This document shows positions 36,686 through 50,395 of a stretch of DNA of 64,000 bases, piece by piece; positions within the stretch are counted from its first letter, which is position 1; the number at the start of each line of letters is the position of its first letter. The notes under the pieces are model-generated. The model saw nothing but the letters and a program-made list of their open reading frames with translations, did not search any database and was not told where the DNA came from. This DNA is from Chelonoidis abingdonii (taxonomy: Eukaryota; Chordata; Testudines; Testudinidae). Location: assembly GCF_003597395.2 (NCBI RefSeq), contig NC_133771.1, positions 56,951,315-57,015,314 on the forward strand. Direction: 5' to 3'. A program made the translations under genes and the position numbers.

Positions 36686-37462
36686 CATAGAATCATAGAA
36701 TTGTGGAATTGGAATGGATCTCAAGAGATTATCTAGTGTTGTCCCCTGCACTCATGACAGGACTAAGTATTATCTAGACCATAGGCGTTTGTCTATCCTG
36801 CTCTTAAAAATCTCCAGTGATGGAGGTTCCAAAACCTCCCTAAGCAATTTATTCAAGTGCTTAACCACCTTGACAGTTGGGAATTTTTTCCTTATGGCCA
36901 ACCTAAACTGCCCTGGCTACAGTTTAAACCCATTGCTTCTTGTCCTATCCTCAGAGGTTAAGGAGAACAGTTTTTCTCCCTCTTCATAACACAGAGAACA
37001 ATTGATCAGCATCCTCTTTCTAAAAGCCCTTAACATATCTCAAGACTTAACACACCCAGTTTTTTTAACCTTTCCCCATCGATCAAGTTTTCTAAACCTT
37101 TTATCATTTTTGTTGCTCTCCATTGGGCTGTCTCCAATTTGGTTACATCTTACCTAAGCTGTGGAGCCCAGATTTGGACATAGCTTTCCAGCTGAGGCTT
37201 CCATTGCCAAAAAGAGCAGGACAGTCATGTCCTGTATCTTACATATGACACTCCTGTTAATACATCTAATAATGATACTAGCTTTTTTTGCAGTGGCGTC
37301 ACACATTGACCTATATTTAATTTGTGATCTGCTAGACCTCCTGGGTCCCTTCCAGCAGTACTACCAACTAGGCAGTTATTCCCCAATTTGTAGTTGTGCA
37401 TTTGATTTTTCCATCCTAAGTGAAGTACTTTGCACTTCTCTTTACTGAATTTAATCTTCAAC
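36686..37462 (-). mobile_element. Second CR1 LINE copy, antisense, abutting the first
   Basis: It starts with the inverted tail CATAGAATCATAGAATTG, then antisense RT text (ATGGCCAACCTAAACTGCCC, GCTCTCCATTGGGCTGTC) down to CTTTACTGAATTTAATCTT. About 777 bp, 5'-truncated. The frames are broken by stops. Confidence 0.92.
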
Positions 37463-38659
37463 TGTTTTGTATTTCTAGGACTAAGCTATTTTCTGATCTG
37501 CTTAAAAACTGTATAATGGCCTCGTCCTGTTTGATTTCAAATCAATGGAAAGATTGCCATCAACTTCAATGAAGGAAGGTTTGAACTCCTAGCCAAACAA
37601 AATGAGGCTTTTTAGTAAAAGATCCTGATGTTTGTTTCAACAAGTGTCATTCCGGCACCAGCATCCATCAGTCTGTTTTAATTGTTGATTAGTTACTTGG
37701 TATATAAGAAACTAATTGATGGATTAAGTATTTTGTTACAGGTTAAATAGCTCCTGCTTTGAAAGTAAATATCCTCAGGATTTATCTAGTAGTGGGAGAT
37801 CCTTATCCTGTGATAAAATTATAATCCACTGAAATTACTTTTTAATTGTCTTGAATGTTAGTATCTGTTTGATTTTACCAGTTGTTACCAATGTAAATAT
37901 TTTTTCTCTATTCTATTATTTTTTCTGTACCACTCAGTGACAACATGTTTTCAGCAGCACATATTTTCTCCTTTTGAATAATGAACTTCTTTTGTTTAAA
38001 ATGTAATGCAATCTGTAGCATTATATTGCCCCAGAAGGTAGTGCCAGAAGGCATTGGGCCAGTTATATTACTGGTGTAAGCAAGCGCACTTCCATTGACT
38101 CCATCAGCGCTGGGCCAGTTTATAACAATGGTGAATTCGGTTTGTCTCATTTAGTTTAACAAAGAGCATCCTGCAGGTCTGGACACTTTGGTTTTCACCA
38201 CCCAATAATTTTGGGTTAGTTGTTGTTAGTGGTAGCCCAAATCATTTTTAAATGTAATGCAGGACTCAAGGATAGATCTAATTTAATAATTCTCAGATAT
38301 TCTGGGTCACATCTGCAGGTACGGCCAAAGTGCACAGAGGACAAGTCAGAGTGTTGTGCAAAGATGGCTTTCCTTTTCATTCTTCTAATTTTGGTGCAGG
38401 TTTGTGCATGGCTGTTCCCTCATGCTGTTAGAATGGCCTGAGGTTTGCTCTATTTTACATCAGGCAGCAACAGGACAAAACTGGAGCCTTAGATCCACAT
38501 CGTGTAGGGGTACGCAGACTATTCCTCCTTTTCTACAGCCACACCTCTTTTCTCCTGCTATGCCAGCAGCAGATAAAGTGTGTATTATAAGAGCTCTTAC
38601 AATGACTGTGCTGCTCTGGTCTGAAAGGATCATACTGAGGTTGTTCATGCCTGGGTTGC

Positions 38660-38701
38660 TTATGGACAGACTATCCATAGCTTTATGGACAGACTATCCA
38701 T
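38660..38701 (+). repeat. Two-copy 23-bp tandem duplication
   Basis: TTATGGACAGACTATCCAT occurs at 38660-38678 and again at 38683-38701. It lies inside the longest chance open frame of the window. Confidence 0.9.
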
Positions 38702-39009
38702 GCAGAGTGGTGCTACATGTTCACACCATCCTGGAGGACATGGTTCTATGGCTCCATAAATTATGGAAGCCTAACAGCATCTTTATTGTTGTAATATGCA
38801 ACGTATTGTTATACTATATGTCCCTGACCCCAAGAAAGAAATCATTTAGATGGTATACTATATTAAAAGGAGAACTACTATTCACAACTATGTACAGAGA
38901 AGTTAGACAGAATCTGGGCACAGAGCGTGGAAATGAAACTAGAACAAGGTTCAGGCTACCAGACATTCACAGGTGTCCAATGAACAGGAAGAAAAAATCC
39001 CTGAGAGGT

Positions 39010-39087
39010 AGATTCTCAGCTAATGTAAATTGGAGACACTCCACTGAATTCAGTGCAGTTATGCTGATTTATTCCAGTTGAGAATCT
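39010..39087. repeat. Short near-palindromic repeat
   Basis: AGATTCTCAGCTAATGTAAA pairs with the inverted TTATTCCAGTTGAGAATCT; the centre is CTCCACTGAATTCAGTGCAG. Confidence 0.8.
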
Positions 39088-42000
39088 GGCCCAAAAATCT
39101 TTTTAAAAAGAAAGGAAAGAGAAAGCAAGAGAGAGAGAGAAACTACACACCAGATTTCCATCAAGTACAGGAAGTAATGGGAAACATTTGGGGAGAAACC
39201 CATATACATGAGTCCTTAATCTCCAGAAAATAGATTAGGTCATAAATTTAGGCCCCGGCCACATCAAGAAAACCACCACCATATCAGATGGTTGGAATTC
39301 TCAGCCCTCCTAGACTATTGAGTATGTATATGCATTGACAGAACTGCGTATAAGGAAGTTTGCACTGGGCCCACGCATCTCATGCCTCTCTCCAGCATTT
39401 TCCACAACTTATAAACTTCATCAGTAATAACATTACTCAAACGTTAAAAAGCCATCAGCATTAAAATGAAAATGTGCAGGTAGAGCCTACAGGGTACAAG
39501 AAGACTCTCGAAATGTGCTTTATCAGTATGTCATAGCTCTGACATTTTTTACAGTAAAAACAGCTGTTTGTGGTTTGTGCAACTATGGTACATAATTTTG
39601 TGATATCCTTTAATGCTAATGCAAATGGAAGGGTTAAATCCCTAGCCTCCACAGGGAAAATCAACATCCTGTATATTTCAATTTAAAGTGTCACTTTATT
39701 TTATTTTATTTTTTTAAATCATCCTTTTAAATGGGAATAGAAAGAGAGAGACAACTTGGGTCATTAGATTTTGAATGAAGTTTAAAAACAGTGAGTTCTA
39801 ATTTAGGATTCTGTCAGCATATGCTTGTCTGGGCCAAAACTCATCCCTTCCCTGTAGTTTGCCTTTATTAACAAGTTAAATATTAAAATAAATAACAAAC
39901 TCTAATTCAAGCCTTCTCCCTTGTCTTGGCTGTTCCTAGGGATCTAGCCCCAAACCCCAGATTTCTCTGACAAGAGAGGATATTCCTACCTCTCTTGGTG
40001 CGGATTAACAATCGGAAAGTGCCAAGGTGAACAGCATGGCTTAATAGCATCTCTTTGCGGGGGGCCCAACCCTTGCTAACAGGGTGGGTCAGCGGAAGAA
40101 CCCAGCTACCCTGTTACAAGCATGCTTGACATCAAAGGTTGCAATAAAATTCTGGTTAGGAGGAATTATTGAAAGGGTCTGCAAGACTGGGTGAGGTTGA
40201 GAAGCTAAAAGCGCAATTTTTAAAAGGCTCTGTATAGCATCCCATGTTTTATATTCCTAGGTCATTTCAGGTTTCCCTGCACTCAAAGTTAATCAGTCAA
40301 AATATCAATCCTGATGTTCTCTCAGGTTTCCAATATCTCTTCCTGGTGTAATAATAACGAAGATTAAACAATTCTGACGTATAAAGAGAAAATATACTTA
40401 GAGGGTCGCTTACACAAAACCAGCACTCCTTGGATGTTTTCCATAAATGTCAAATGTGTTCCAAGTTACTCACAAGGTAAATGCTGGGATAAACCACTGA
40501 AATTATGGAAAGGATGCTACCGTTATAACAAAACTTTTTCATCAGTTCATGGCTCAAGCAGGCCTATGGCATCATATTCCTTTTTAGGACAGTCTTTAGA
40601 ATTCCTCTCCATAGTTGCAAGGCTTTGCTGAGTCTCCAGGGATGAAGTGAGATCTCATACACACATGCACACACACAGTCATCCTTTCCATGGCCATTAT
40701 TAAAGTAAGAAATAAATGATAATGCAACAATGAACAGAACATTGAGCACTGTGACCTGAGTAAAAATACAGCAAAAAGTAGGGGACGGGACTTGATTCTG
40801 AGCCCTCATGTCTGAGTCTGATGTTATAATTTAACCGAATCAGTTCTTGCAACAAAAGTATTTGTTTACAGCCAAACACAATACTGTTCTGGCCCTTTAG
40901 TGCAATCCTCATAGGGCCTCTGTAAAAGAAGAGAGTTGGAATCTCTTCATTTCTTGTGTATTTCTTCATTTGTGTTGTTAACTCCTGCAGAACTAAATCT
41001 GTGAATGGTGATGCTATGACTTAAAAGCTCCTGAATGTGGACACTTGACTATGCTAAAAGCTGGAGAGGGCTGCCATGTTTACAAAATTTGAAACTCACA
41101 GCCTCTCTTATCAAGAACTTTGCATTCAAAAATAAATACAGTGGAAAACACTGCGGAAAACACAGTGGACACTTATTAAAGTGCAAACTACTTGTATTTA
41201 ACAATTAAATTACTTGTATTTCTATAATTGAGCCTGCTGTAAGCTTTAGCCAGCACTGTCTGTTCTGCCCCCTGAAGTCCAGAGCCTCACCTTCAGAATG
41301 GAGAATGGCCTTTCGTCTCTGCAGCCCCAGCCTCCATCCTTACCCACTAATCACAGCCACTCAGAGAGAAGCTCATGTCAAATTGGTGGTATTGAGTTAG
41401 CTTCCACAAGAAGGGTGCCTCTGTACCGGCATATCTCTACCTATGACATTCTCCTATCCTGATCTTGACAATATTGTACCAGCTATTTCATTTCAAACTT
41501 TCAGTTTTCTTCCTTTCGGTCTACACTTGACAATGTAATGCTGTGCATTCCACATTCTCTACACTGATCCCCTGCAGTTCCCAAAATGATCTTGCCCACT
41601 TGAGTACCTTTTGAAAATAGTCTTTGGAAGAATCCCTACTAAATCTAGTAACTAAATAATAGTGAGATAGTCACTGGTGATTTTGAATTCATTCATATCA
41701 CATAAGGTAGCTGTCTTTAAAAGGAGCTGAGTACTTCCCACAACCATCAAGTCTTTCAGTCAGGCCCTGCAAGCATAACTTACTTTGCTTAAAAGACCTT
41801 AGTAAATTTGTGTCTTGAATCTTTTGCTCGGGTAATGGTGGCTTTAAAAGTATAGCCCTGCCTAAATAATGGCATTCTGATACAAAGAGTAACCCATTGA
41901 AAAGAAAATGGCAATTGATCTTTATTCACTACTCTTCTTAACCCCACACAACACCTTCCCTGCCCTATTCTCTTCTCCACTCTGCCTTTCTGAACAAAAT

Positions 42001-42188
42001 CTGGATTAGAGAGAGCCAATTTCTCCCAACGCCAACAGTCTTCTTTCTGCTACTGCAGTCTCTACCCCTGTGTACCTCACTTTCTGTCAATGAGTGACAG
42101 GAGGTGCTGTGTATGATAGAATGGACTCACACCAGCACAGCTCCTAGATTCGTGACAGCAACAGAAATGGTACCATGGCAAGGAAAAG

Positions 42189-42267
42189 GTTTTCAGAGGT
42201 GCTAAGCACCTACAGTTCTACTGACTTCAGAGAGTGTTGTGTGAGCTCAGCACTTAAAATCAGACCC
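42189..42267. repeat. Short near-palindromic repeat
   Basis: GTTTTCAGAGGTGCTAAGCA on the left pairs with the inverted GAGCTCAGCACTTAAAATCA on the right around CTACTGACTTCAGAGAG. Confidence 0.65.
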
Positions 42268-43620
42268 TTAATAAATTATAATGTTAAGCTTTTTTGAGTA
42301 ACTCTGTAACCCAGGTTTTAGCTCTGGTAATGGGGAAGCAAGGTTTTTGGCTACTCTCTTATGAACTATCACTGCTTGGTATAATTACCCATTAATTTTA
42401 TGCAGTACTTTTTATTCTGTACACTTAATTTTAAGGGATATTACACTCTTAACATTTTCCCTGTCTTAATCCTGTCTATGACTGAAGTTCTGCTTATGTT
42501 AGGGATTGTTTGTCAGGTTGTTCTTTAAAGTTGTTAGCTGGATGATAAGGGTAATAACTGGCACATAAGACATAGGTGCAGTATAAGTCAATATCCAACC
42601 TCGTCTTTTGTCTTCCTTCAACACAGAAAATGTGATTAATTTGAAATAAGTTAATGCCATAAGCAAGTTTACGTGATCACTTTAGAAAAATAAGCAAAGA
42701 TCTAAGGCAGAGGTTTTTGAGTTTTTGTCTTGTGTCCATTTGTGGTTGGATAAGTTGCTATTTAAAGTATTTTGTGTCTTATATTTGACTTTGTTCTCAT
42801 TTGAAACTGCACTATTTATTCTACAGCATGCAGATTAGATCAGGTCTTGAATAGCAGAATATCAAACATGTTCCATCTTTGTTGTTTAAAGAAAACTCAT
42901 CTCAACGAGTGAAGAAAGTTAACATAGAAGGAAAATATTTGTTCGGTAGTTTTAAAGTATTACTGCATTTATAAGACCAAAATACTCTTTGGGATCCTAG
43001 TTTTACATAAATAAAAGGTTTAACTAATAGATCTTTCAAAGATTTCTTTCCTGAATATATATCAGCTTGCCAATTAATTAGCATGAAAGCTTAATCAAAA
43101 GGAAAATGTCATCTTGAGAACAGAGTGATTCAGTCAGCCTCTCAGCAGTTTAATTAAATGGGTAGACTAAGAAATAACTCTAAGTGTCAATGTGATTTTT
43201 TGGAGACCATATAGAAGTATCTCCTGGAACTGGATATTTAGTAATATGGTAGTCACACATGGGTCCTGGCCCCAAAATAAGAAAAAATGCAGATTGACTG
43301 TGTAAAGAATTACACCAGTAACATGGAGCTATATCAAGAGCAAGTCCTTAAATTCAAATATCTGCATATTTTAAGACCATTTTTAATCCAAATATGAATA
43401 ATATGAATACTAGTAGCTATCACTTGAAAACTATAGAGGAGAACCATTCCTGAGCTAGCTTAATTTCCTGTTTATCTGACATCCAGAGATTACCCATAAA
43501 TTCTTTTGTGTAAACTCTTTTGTACCATTATTCGATTTCGTTTAGTTTGCTTTGTGTGTTTAAATCGCTATCCTTGTGGCTGTATTGACCCAATGCAAAA
43601 GTGACATCACCAGCTGCACT

Positions 43621-43985
43621 TAAGAACATAAGAATGGCCAGACTGGGTCAGACGCAAGGTCCACTCAGCCCAGTATCCTGTCTCTGACAGTGACCAATGC
43701 AGTGCCCCAGCTAACAGCCACTGATGTGACCTATTCGCCCATTGATACATATCATAGGTTTCTTTTTCGTCCCTGATTATCTAGTCTATGCCTTCACAAT
43801 ATCCTCTGGCAAATAGCTCTACAGGTTGACTGTAGTATTATGTTGAAAATATACTTCTTTTTTTTTGGTTTTAAAACCCATTGGCCTTTTGTGTTTGTTG
43901 GGTGGAAAAATCTGCCTATCCACTCTTAAAGGCTGTTCTAGTACTTTTTCCAGATTCTGTGAGTACAAAACCTCATTATATTCAT
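43621..43985 (-). mobile_element. CR1-group LINE 3' region, antisense
   Basis: It opens TTAAGAACATAAGAATGGCC and continues CAGCCCAGTATCCTGTCTCT, a well-known antisense CR1-type 3' end in reptiles, as I recall, ending in AAAACCCATTGGCCTTTTGT and decayed text. Confidence 0.8.
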
Positions 43986-44851
43986 TTACAGCACAATAAA
44001 ATCAAATTAAAAAAAATCTCTCTGAGGGTCTGAACCCATGGACATATACTAAAATTTCCTGCAAGATTATTGTTGAGAGGGATAATCATGTACGTTTCTA
44101 ATATTATACATTTATATAAGTCCAAAAGCGAGGTAAGAATGAATACAAATCCTGTCTTTGTCAACAAGCTGAATTTATTATCCAAAGCTCTATTCTTACG
44201 AACAGATCCACATGAGCAACATGCGTTATCGTAGTGTAGATCTGATTGCAAAATCTGAACCTAAGCCGCTGATTTCAGTTCAAGTTATTGAGGCACTACA
44301 CTTAGTACCATGCAATATCAGGGCCTTACTTTAGAATCCTAAGAACTTACAGTTCACAATGTAGACCTGTAACTCTGGGTACACCTGGATTCAGTTTCAT
44401 CTTCAGCTTTGTGTATGAATTAAATCCAAATATAGATGGTGGCAAACCAAACAAAATATAATAACCGAGGCCTTGTAGGGTCAACAGAGCCAGGCTGAAA
44501 AACAGATTTTAGCTAACAACATTCCTAGGCAGCATCTGGGTGCTACGTGAAGCGTCCACTAATAAACTTCAGTTACCTGCATCATTGTGTCTCAGAGGCT
44601 TTGACCTTCACCACAAAAACGAAAACAAACCAAAAACAAAATAAATACAACCTCTGTGGACCTCTTCTTCTCACCACATTGTTTCATACTTGCTACCTAC
44701 TCCTAATACTACCTTTCATCTATTGTTTGACTTATCTTCAGTGGTTAGCCTGGTAGGTAATTGACATACAGTTCACGATAAAATTAATGGGGGTACTTCA
44801 GCAGTATTCAGATTATTAACCAGTGTTGAAATGTCAGGAAAACGTTCCAAG

Positions 44852-44951
44852 NNNNNNNNNNNNNNNNNNNNNNNNNNNNNNNNNNNNNNNNNNNNNNNNN
44901 NNNNNNNNNNNNNNNNNNNNNNNNNNNNNNNNNNNNNNNNNNNNNNNNNNN
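44852..44951. other. Assembly gap (100 N)
   Basis: Exactly 100 undetermined bases, the usual placeholder for a gap of unknown size. An exon or repeat could be hidden here. Confidence 0.99.
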
Positions 44952-45599
44952 TACTGCACATGTCTTTCTTACAACACATTTGCTAATACATCCCAGAATG
45001 ATGAAATAAAAGGCTTGATTCTCTGCTCCCTTTGTGCAGTCGTTTACACCTGTACAAAAGCTACAACTCTGGAATGTTGGTATTTGACTTATGGCACCAA
45101 ACTGGAATGTTAGCCTTTGAATGATACATTTACAGTTTGCACAGATGTAAATAACTGAACAAAGAGCAAGACAATAGCAAATTAGCGCACTCAGTGCTAA
45201 TGTACCCCAGAGTTACATTAAGCGTGATAGATACTATGAACAATGAACACTTTAATATTTTTAGCTGAGCGTTATATTGATGATGAGAATCCAAATTAGA
45301 GCAAGAGCATTAATGTTTGTGCAGTTTGAACCTGATGGGTAGTCTGGGGTCTTTTAATAAGTGACCTGTGTATTAAAGCATACAGATACAAAACACAGAA
45401 ACATTATTTTATTACAGTTTATTTGCAGGAATTGCAGGTATTTATTGGTGTGAATTAGGAGCTGCATTTAGTTTGATCATTGTATCCCAAGCATTTGTTT
45501 AAAAAAAGTATCCTTCTGAGCCATAATATCTATATAAGGCATTCACGCCCCTGATTACATAGTATTTGTTCATCTCACAGCCTCTAACGTGTTTATCGT

Positions 45600-45925
45600 A
45601 ACATAGCTGTGAAATAGGGGTGTGCTATTATCCCCATTATTTTGCAGATGGAGAAATGGAGGTACAGGTTGACTCAGGACCAGATTTGTAAAGGTATTTA
45701 GGGGCCTCAAAAGTGCAAATGATTTTAGCAGGAATGAGGTGCCTGCATGTTTTTTAAAATCTCACTGGCTGCATCTTTAGGCACCTAAACACCTTTATAA
45801 ACTAGTCCCTAAGGAACTTGCCCAAGGCCACACAGAAGTCAGTGGCAATCCAGGCAATAGAGGTCAGGTCTCACAGCTCCTAGGTTAGCACCTAACCTCT
45901 GGACTATCCTTTCTCTCCTGTTTTA
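45600..45925 (+). repeat. MIR-type SINE interrupted by a palindrome
   Basis: ATTATCCCCATTATTTTGCA plus GATGGAGAAATGGAGGTACA form the 5' half; AACTTGCCCAAGGCCACACA and AGCACCTAACCTCTGGACTA form the 3' half. A near-palindrome (45679-45807) splits them. Confidence 0.8.
45679..45807. mobile_element. Palindromic MITE-like insertion within the MIR
   Basis: ACCAGATTTGTAAAGGTATT on the left pairs with the inverted CACCTTTATAAACTAGT on the right. The flanking CTCAGGA and CTAAGGA may be a decayed target duplication. Confidence 0.65.
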
Positions 45926-47834
45926 TTATCATGTTTCTATTTCTCTTCTGGAGGCCAAAATAACACCTGCACATTGCCAGGAATATTAGTCAAAGACCCT
46001 TACCTATCATCAAGATACTGACTAAAACCCCATGTCTGGCTGAGCCCTGATGAATACAATTGCGATGGCTCCCACATCCATCCTAGTACCAACTGGGGAT
46101 TCTAACTTGTACCTAACTGCAGTGGGCTCAAAGGCTCATTCCAGTAGCCAAAGTTACCAGGAGGGTAAGGGCACTCCAGCCATTCCCAGCCACACCTTAG
46201 CACTGTGGGGGGAAGAGGAGGTGCTCTGTAAGCCCTATATCATCCTCCACCAGTGCAAAGCATATACACTGAGGGTGCGGCCGTGGGCACACTGAGTTCA
46301 GATTGTGCTGGGGGGGGGTGTTATTTTATTAAAACTTAACCGTGATTTTTTCAGCAGTTATAACTCAATTAACTCTTACTACTTTTCTAAAGCAATAAAA
46401 TACAAATATTTAACACCCTTTACCTGTAATATAAGCAATGTTAGGAAAAGGACTGTTCAACCTTGATATGTCATATAAGAGTTATTATTAACAGCAAGGA
46501 GAGCAGAATTCAGACCAGTGCCTAGCAGAACAGCCTCCCTTGGAAAAGTATAGACATTCAAATGGCCAAGTTAAACAAAGCGTAATTAAGGCTTACACTA
46601 CCTCTCCTTCTGGAATTAAACCACAGATAAAAGCAGTAAGCAGGATAGCATTAGCCTTAATCATGCATGCTATGTTTTGAGCATTTATATGCCTTACTTT
46701 TTTACATACACGGCTACTTTTCTAGAATCCATCCATTCATATGGCTAAACCGTTCTTTTTCTAACACAGCTTGATTTCTCATGTGAAATATGTTGCAACA
46801 CATATGTTTTTAACTGGTTCCTAACAACTGTGTCCAGTATATACCAAAAGGGGGCTGTGACTTGATTCCTGTGTTTCATATGAGTCTATCAGATGTGAGT
46901 AGATAACTCAGTAATTCTGAAAATATTCCTTTAACTATAATTTATTTCATGTTTATCAGTTTATTAAACTCAGAAACAAAAATGTCCATCCAAAAAGCTC
47001 ACATTGAGTACGTAAGTGTAACCAGAACTATACAATTAACAATATATATCTGCCCAGAAAGTCCATGAATAGAGTTTTATTTTCAAATCACAACCCCTTC
47101 TCCCTAAAAGAACTAACAGCAGCTTTGCCCCTTAACAGACTGAAGGGCAAAGTGCAGGAACAAAACAATGTTCTTCTTTCTGTTTTTTCTCTTGAGTTTA
47201 CATGTAGGAATCCATACTACTCCCATGATGCTGGTACATACCGAAACAGCTTGAGAGCCAAAGCATCCAGGCCCTGGCTTCCAATAGTTGCATTATTGGA
47301 TTTTGAATATATCACAATTTTAAGACAAATTTGCAATTAGCCACTATTTTAAAGCAATCTTTGATACCCTGCATGGATATGCTTCTGTTCTTTTGATAAT
47401 TTTAAACCTTCTGCTGAGGTTGTCTGCTGCAGTCACCTAGAATACTAGAAAACAAAGTAACAGTATCAACAATAAGTGAAGCTGTTTTCATGGTGTGCAA
47501 GTCTGTATCTATGGCAACACTTTTTTTTAGCCCATTTAGATTTTTTCAAGCAGCTCTGTATCTTCCTCTTCGTGGTATTTGTTGACTGTCGTATAGCAAT
47601 AAATACACTTCTGATAATGTCCATGTAGAACAATCTGAGATTATTATTTTTTTTTGCTTGGCTTTCAAAGCATTTAACCAGTGTAACTCCAAGACATTTC
47701 ACTAAGGTCTTTTATGTAACATTTCGTGTAAGAAACTTCATATTTTTTTGAAGGCTCCGTCAATTTGAAGTTTAGTTATATGTTATATCATTCATCATCT
47801 GCAAATCTGAGTGTTTTAGAAAGGACAATATGTA

Positions 47835-47985
47835 TCATTATTCTATATACTTGTGGGAGGTGAAGTACAGACAGGTAAAATAACTTACCCAGGTCAAATA
47901 GCATTTTAGTGCCCAAATTGGGAATACAAACAAAGCCATTTGTCTCCTAGTCTAGTACCCTATCCACAGAACCTCACTACCTCAC
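47835..47985 (+). repeat. MIR-type SINE
   Basis: GTGAAGTACAGACAGGTAAA and TAACTTACCCAGGTCAAATA, followed by CTAGTACCCTATCCACAGAA, follow the MIR core-to-tail order. Diverged. Confidence 0.6.
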
Positions 47986-50289
47986 CCTAAAAATTGTTTC
48001 CGACACTACACCTACCCATGAGTCCTCCTTTCATAATTTGTGGACTTACAGTAAAGTATTCCGGTTCTTTAGATGTTTTTCTCTCTCCTGTTGCTGTGGG
48101 AAAGACTCACAAAACATCAAGGGAATCTGATGATATGCTGGAAACAGCTAAACTGATAGTACTAAAATATACCGGTAAGCTCTCAAAGCAAATGAACTGC
48201 ACAAATAGAGGGACTTTGATTCTTCTGATATCACCCAGTTATATTAATCTGAACTGTTATGTGTAAGAATCAGAAGTATACAACACATGTACCCAAATGA
48301 AGGGAGAAAGCAGTAGTTCTGCAAAAAAACAAGGGATGATAATGGAAGGTGAATTAGAGACAAGGTTTCAGTGTGATATGGTAGTTAAAACAGTCAGTGC
48401 TTTTTTGGACTGTATACATAGAGGTTTTACACAGATGAGCAGGGTACTTGTGAAATCACACCCAAGTAGGATCTCCTCCTCCCCATTAGACATATGAGTG
48501 GAGGAGACTTCTTCACACAGATGCAGTCCCTTCCCAGCTCCCACCCTGACCTCCAGCAGTGGTAGTTAGATGCCTTTGCAGGAACATTTTTTATTCTACA
48601 AGATCTCATGGAGGGCTCTCTGCTTGTCTTTCAGTGGGGGCAGTGAGTAACAAAATGGGGATTCACATGGAGACTGGCCTGTGTAACTTTTGTCACAGCT
48701 ACTCAGTGGGAGTTTCTTAGAGCAACTGTGCTCAGGGGGAGCCTTGCTGTGGAGCCATACTGCCAGAGAATGGTACAGGGGCAGCAAGGGGCACAGCCTC
48801 TCCATACAAATGGCTCTTTGCTGACACTGATCCACGAGGATCAGTGGAGTTTGAGGGAGGTTCCCACAGCCTATTTCAATTTGACCTTCCTGCTCCCAAG
48901 AGGACCATTTTGGAGGAGTTCTGCAAGGAAACCTTGTTGAGTTCCACACTCTGTACCTCATACATAGATTTTACTGGGGCAGAGAGTTGATGAGAATGTT
49001 TCACCTGATTCTCAAAAGCAGATAGCTGCTAGGCCACACTGTATGCCAAAATTCTAAAGCTGAACTAGTCTGGAGAGGCTCTTGACTACTTTGAATACTA
49101 AGCAAATCAAGATCTATGTCTTCATTACAGTTTGTTTTTATGTTCAGCCTCGTGTTAGCTACAAGCACTTGGGGGAAAAAACAGCATGAGAAGCGAAAGC
49201 AAGTTCTTTCGCCTTTAACATTTTTTCCCTTGTCTGTGTCCATCACAGACTAGTTACATTGTGGTCTGCTGTGTCTCATTTCCAACCTGTCACACATGAT
49301 TGACATAATGCGGTGATATATGTCAAAGTGTTATGTGGTATTTCACCCTGTCCAGAATATATTCACATTTTTAGGGGCCAGCAGATCTGCTTTCAGTTTG
49401 CCAAAACCTTGAATGTCTTTAATTAAAGATTTAGTCTTTAGTAGTGGGTGATTTGTGATTCAGGACTAGAAGACGTGTAAGGCACTTCTGAAATGTAGCT
49501 GCCAGTTCAAGTTATTCATTTCAATTGATAAACTGGTTTGAGTGTCATAAGCATAAATGTAAAATAAAATCAATTCATGCTCAGTAATTATATCACCCAG
49601 AGATAATACGTTACATCTAGGGAGAAAACTCATCATATAACTGGTCAACCAAATGTAAAACAAAATAGTCAAGGATCTGACACAAAATACAGTATGTAGT
49701 TAGCATCTAAGAATAGCCAGGTTAATTACAGAAGGGAGAGAGAAAGAAACAGCAAAACATCTGCCTCACCATGTAGAAGTCGCTCACATCCTAGTTCTAA
49801 AATAATTAGTAACAAGAACTTACCATAAAGCTATCCTAGTGTTAACACCTTGAAGGACTGAAAACGATTTATCTCCAGGAAGCTGTGTGCCTAGCATAGA
49901 TTGAGAAGGGGATATTAATAAACGTCAGAGTCAGGAAATAACAGCATACTTAAAGCTAAGCACAGCTAGAATCAATGAGAAGAGGCAGTCAAAAACAAAT
50001 GAGTAATTTATTAAGCAATGATAGATTCAGGGAAATTGCTGAGCAGTCAGTGCTTATTTTGACATGTGGTATAAAGCTAATTTAGTAGTTTTGTAAACTT
50101 AGCATCTTTGTGCACCCTTTGAGTGATTTATAAAACAAACATTCAAGAAATGTGCTTGCTTTTCCCTTGCCTGGACTTCATTGGAAATGTACATTTTCAC
50201 AAAGCTCTTTATTTTCAATATATTGTCTTCCCCAGGAGAGATTTTTAAACTGCCAATGAAGCATCTCCTATATTTATTACATTACTGTT

Positions 50290-50395
50290 GATATTATTTA
50301 TTTATTGAGTGCCGCTGGATTGCTTGGTTCTGTACAAACATAGAGGAAGAAATGGTTCCTTCCTCAAGGAGATTGCAGTCTAAATCAGACACATA
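50290..50395 (+). repeat. Old L2/SINE-like fragment
   Basis: TTGGTTCTGTACAAACATAG, ATGGTTCCTTCCTCAAGGAG and TTGCAGTCTAAATCAGACAC match a widely dispersed amniote repeat by memory. Family assignment is tentative. Confidence 0.5.

Noticed and set aside
36236..36751. CR1-derived frame on the minus strand as a domesticated gene
   Set aside because: It is an ordinary broken CR1 RT C-terminus with no sign of selection visible.
48596..48961. 121-codon minus-strand frame with many Cys and Pro
   Set aside because: A 70-codon frame overlaps it on the opposite strand, and neither resembles a known family.
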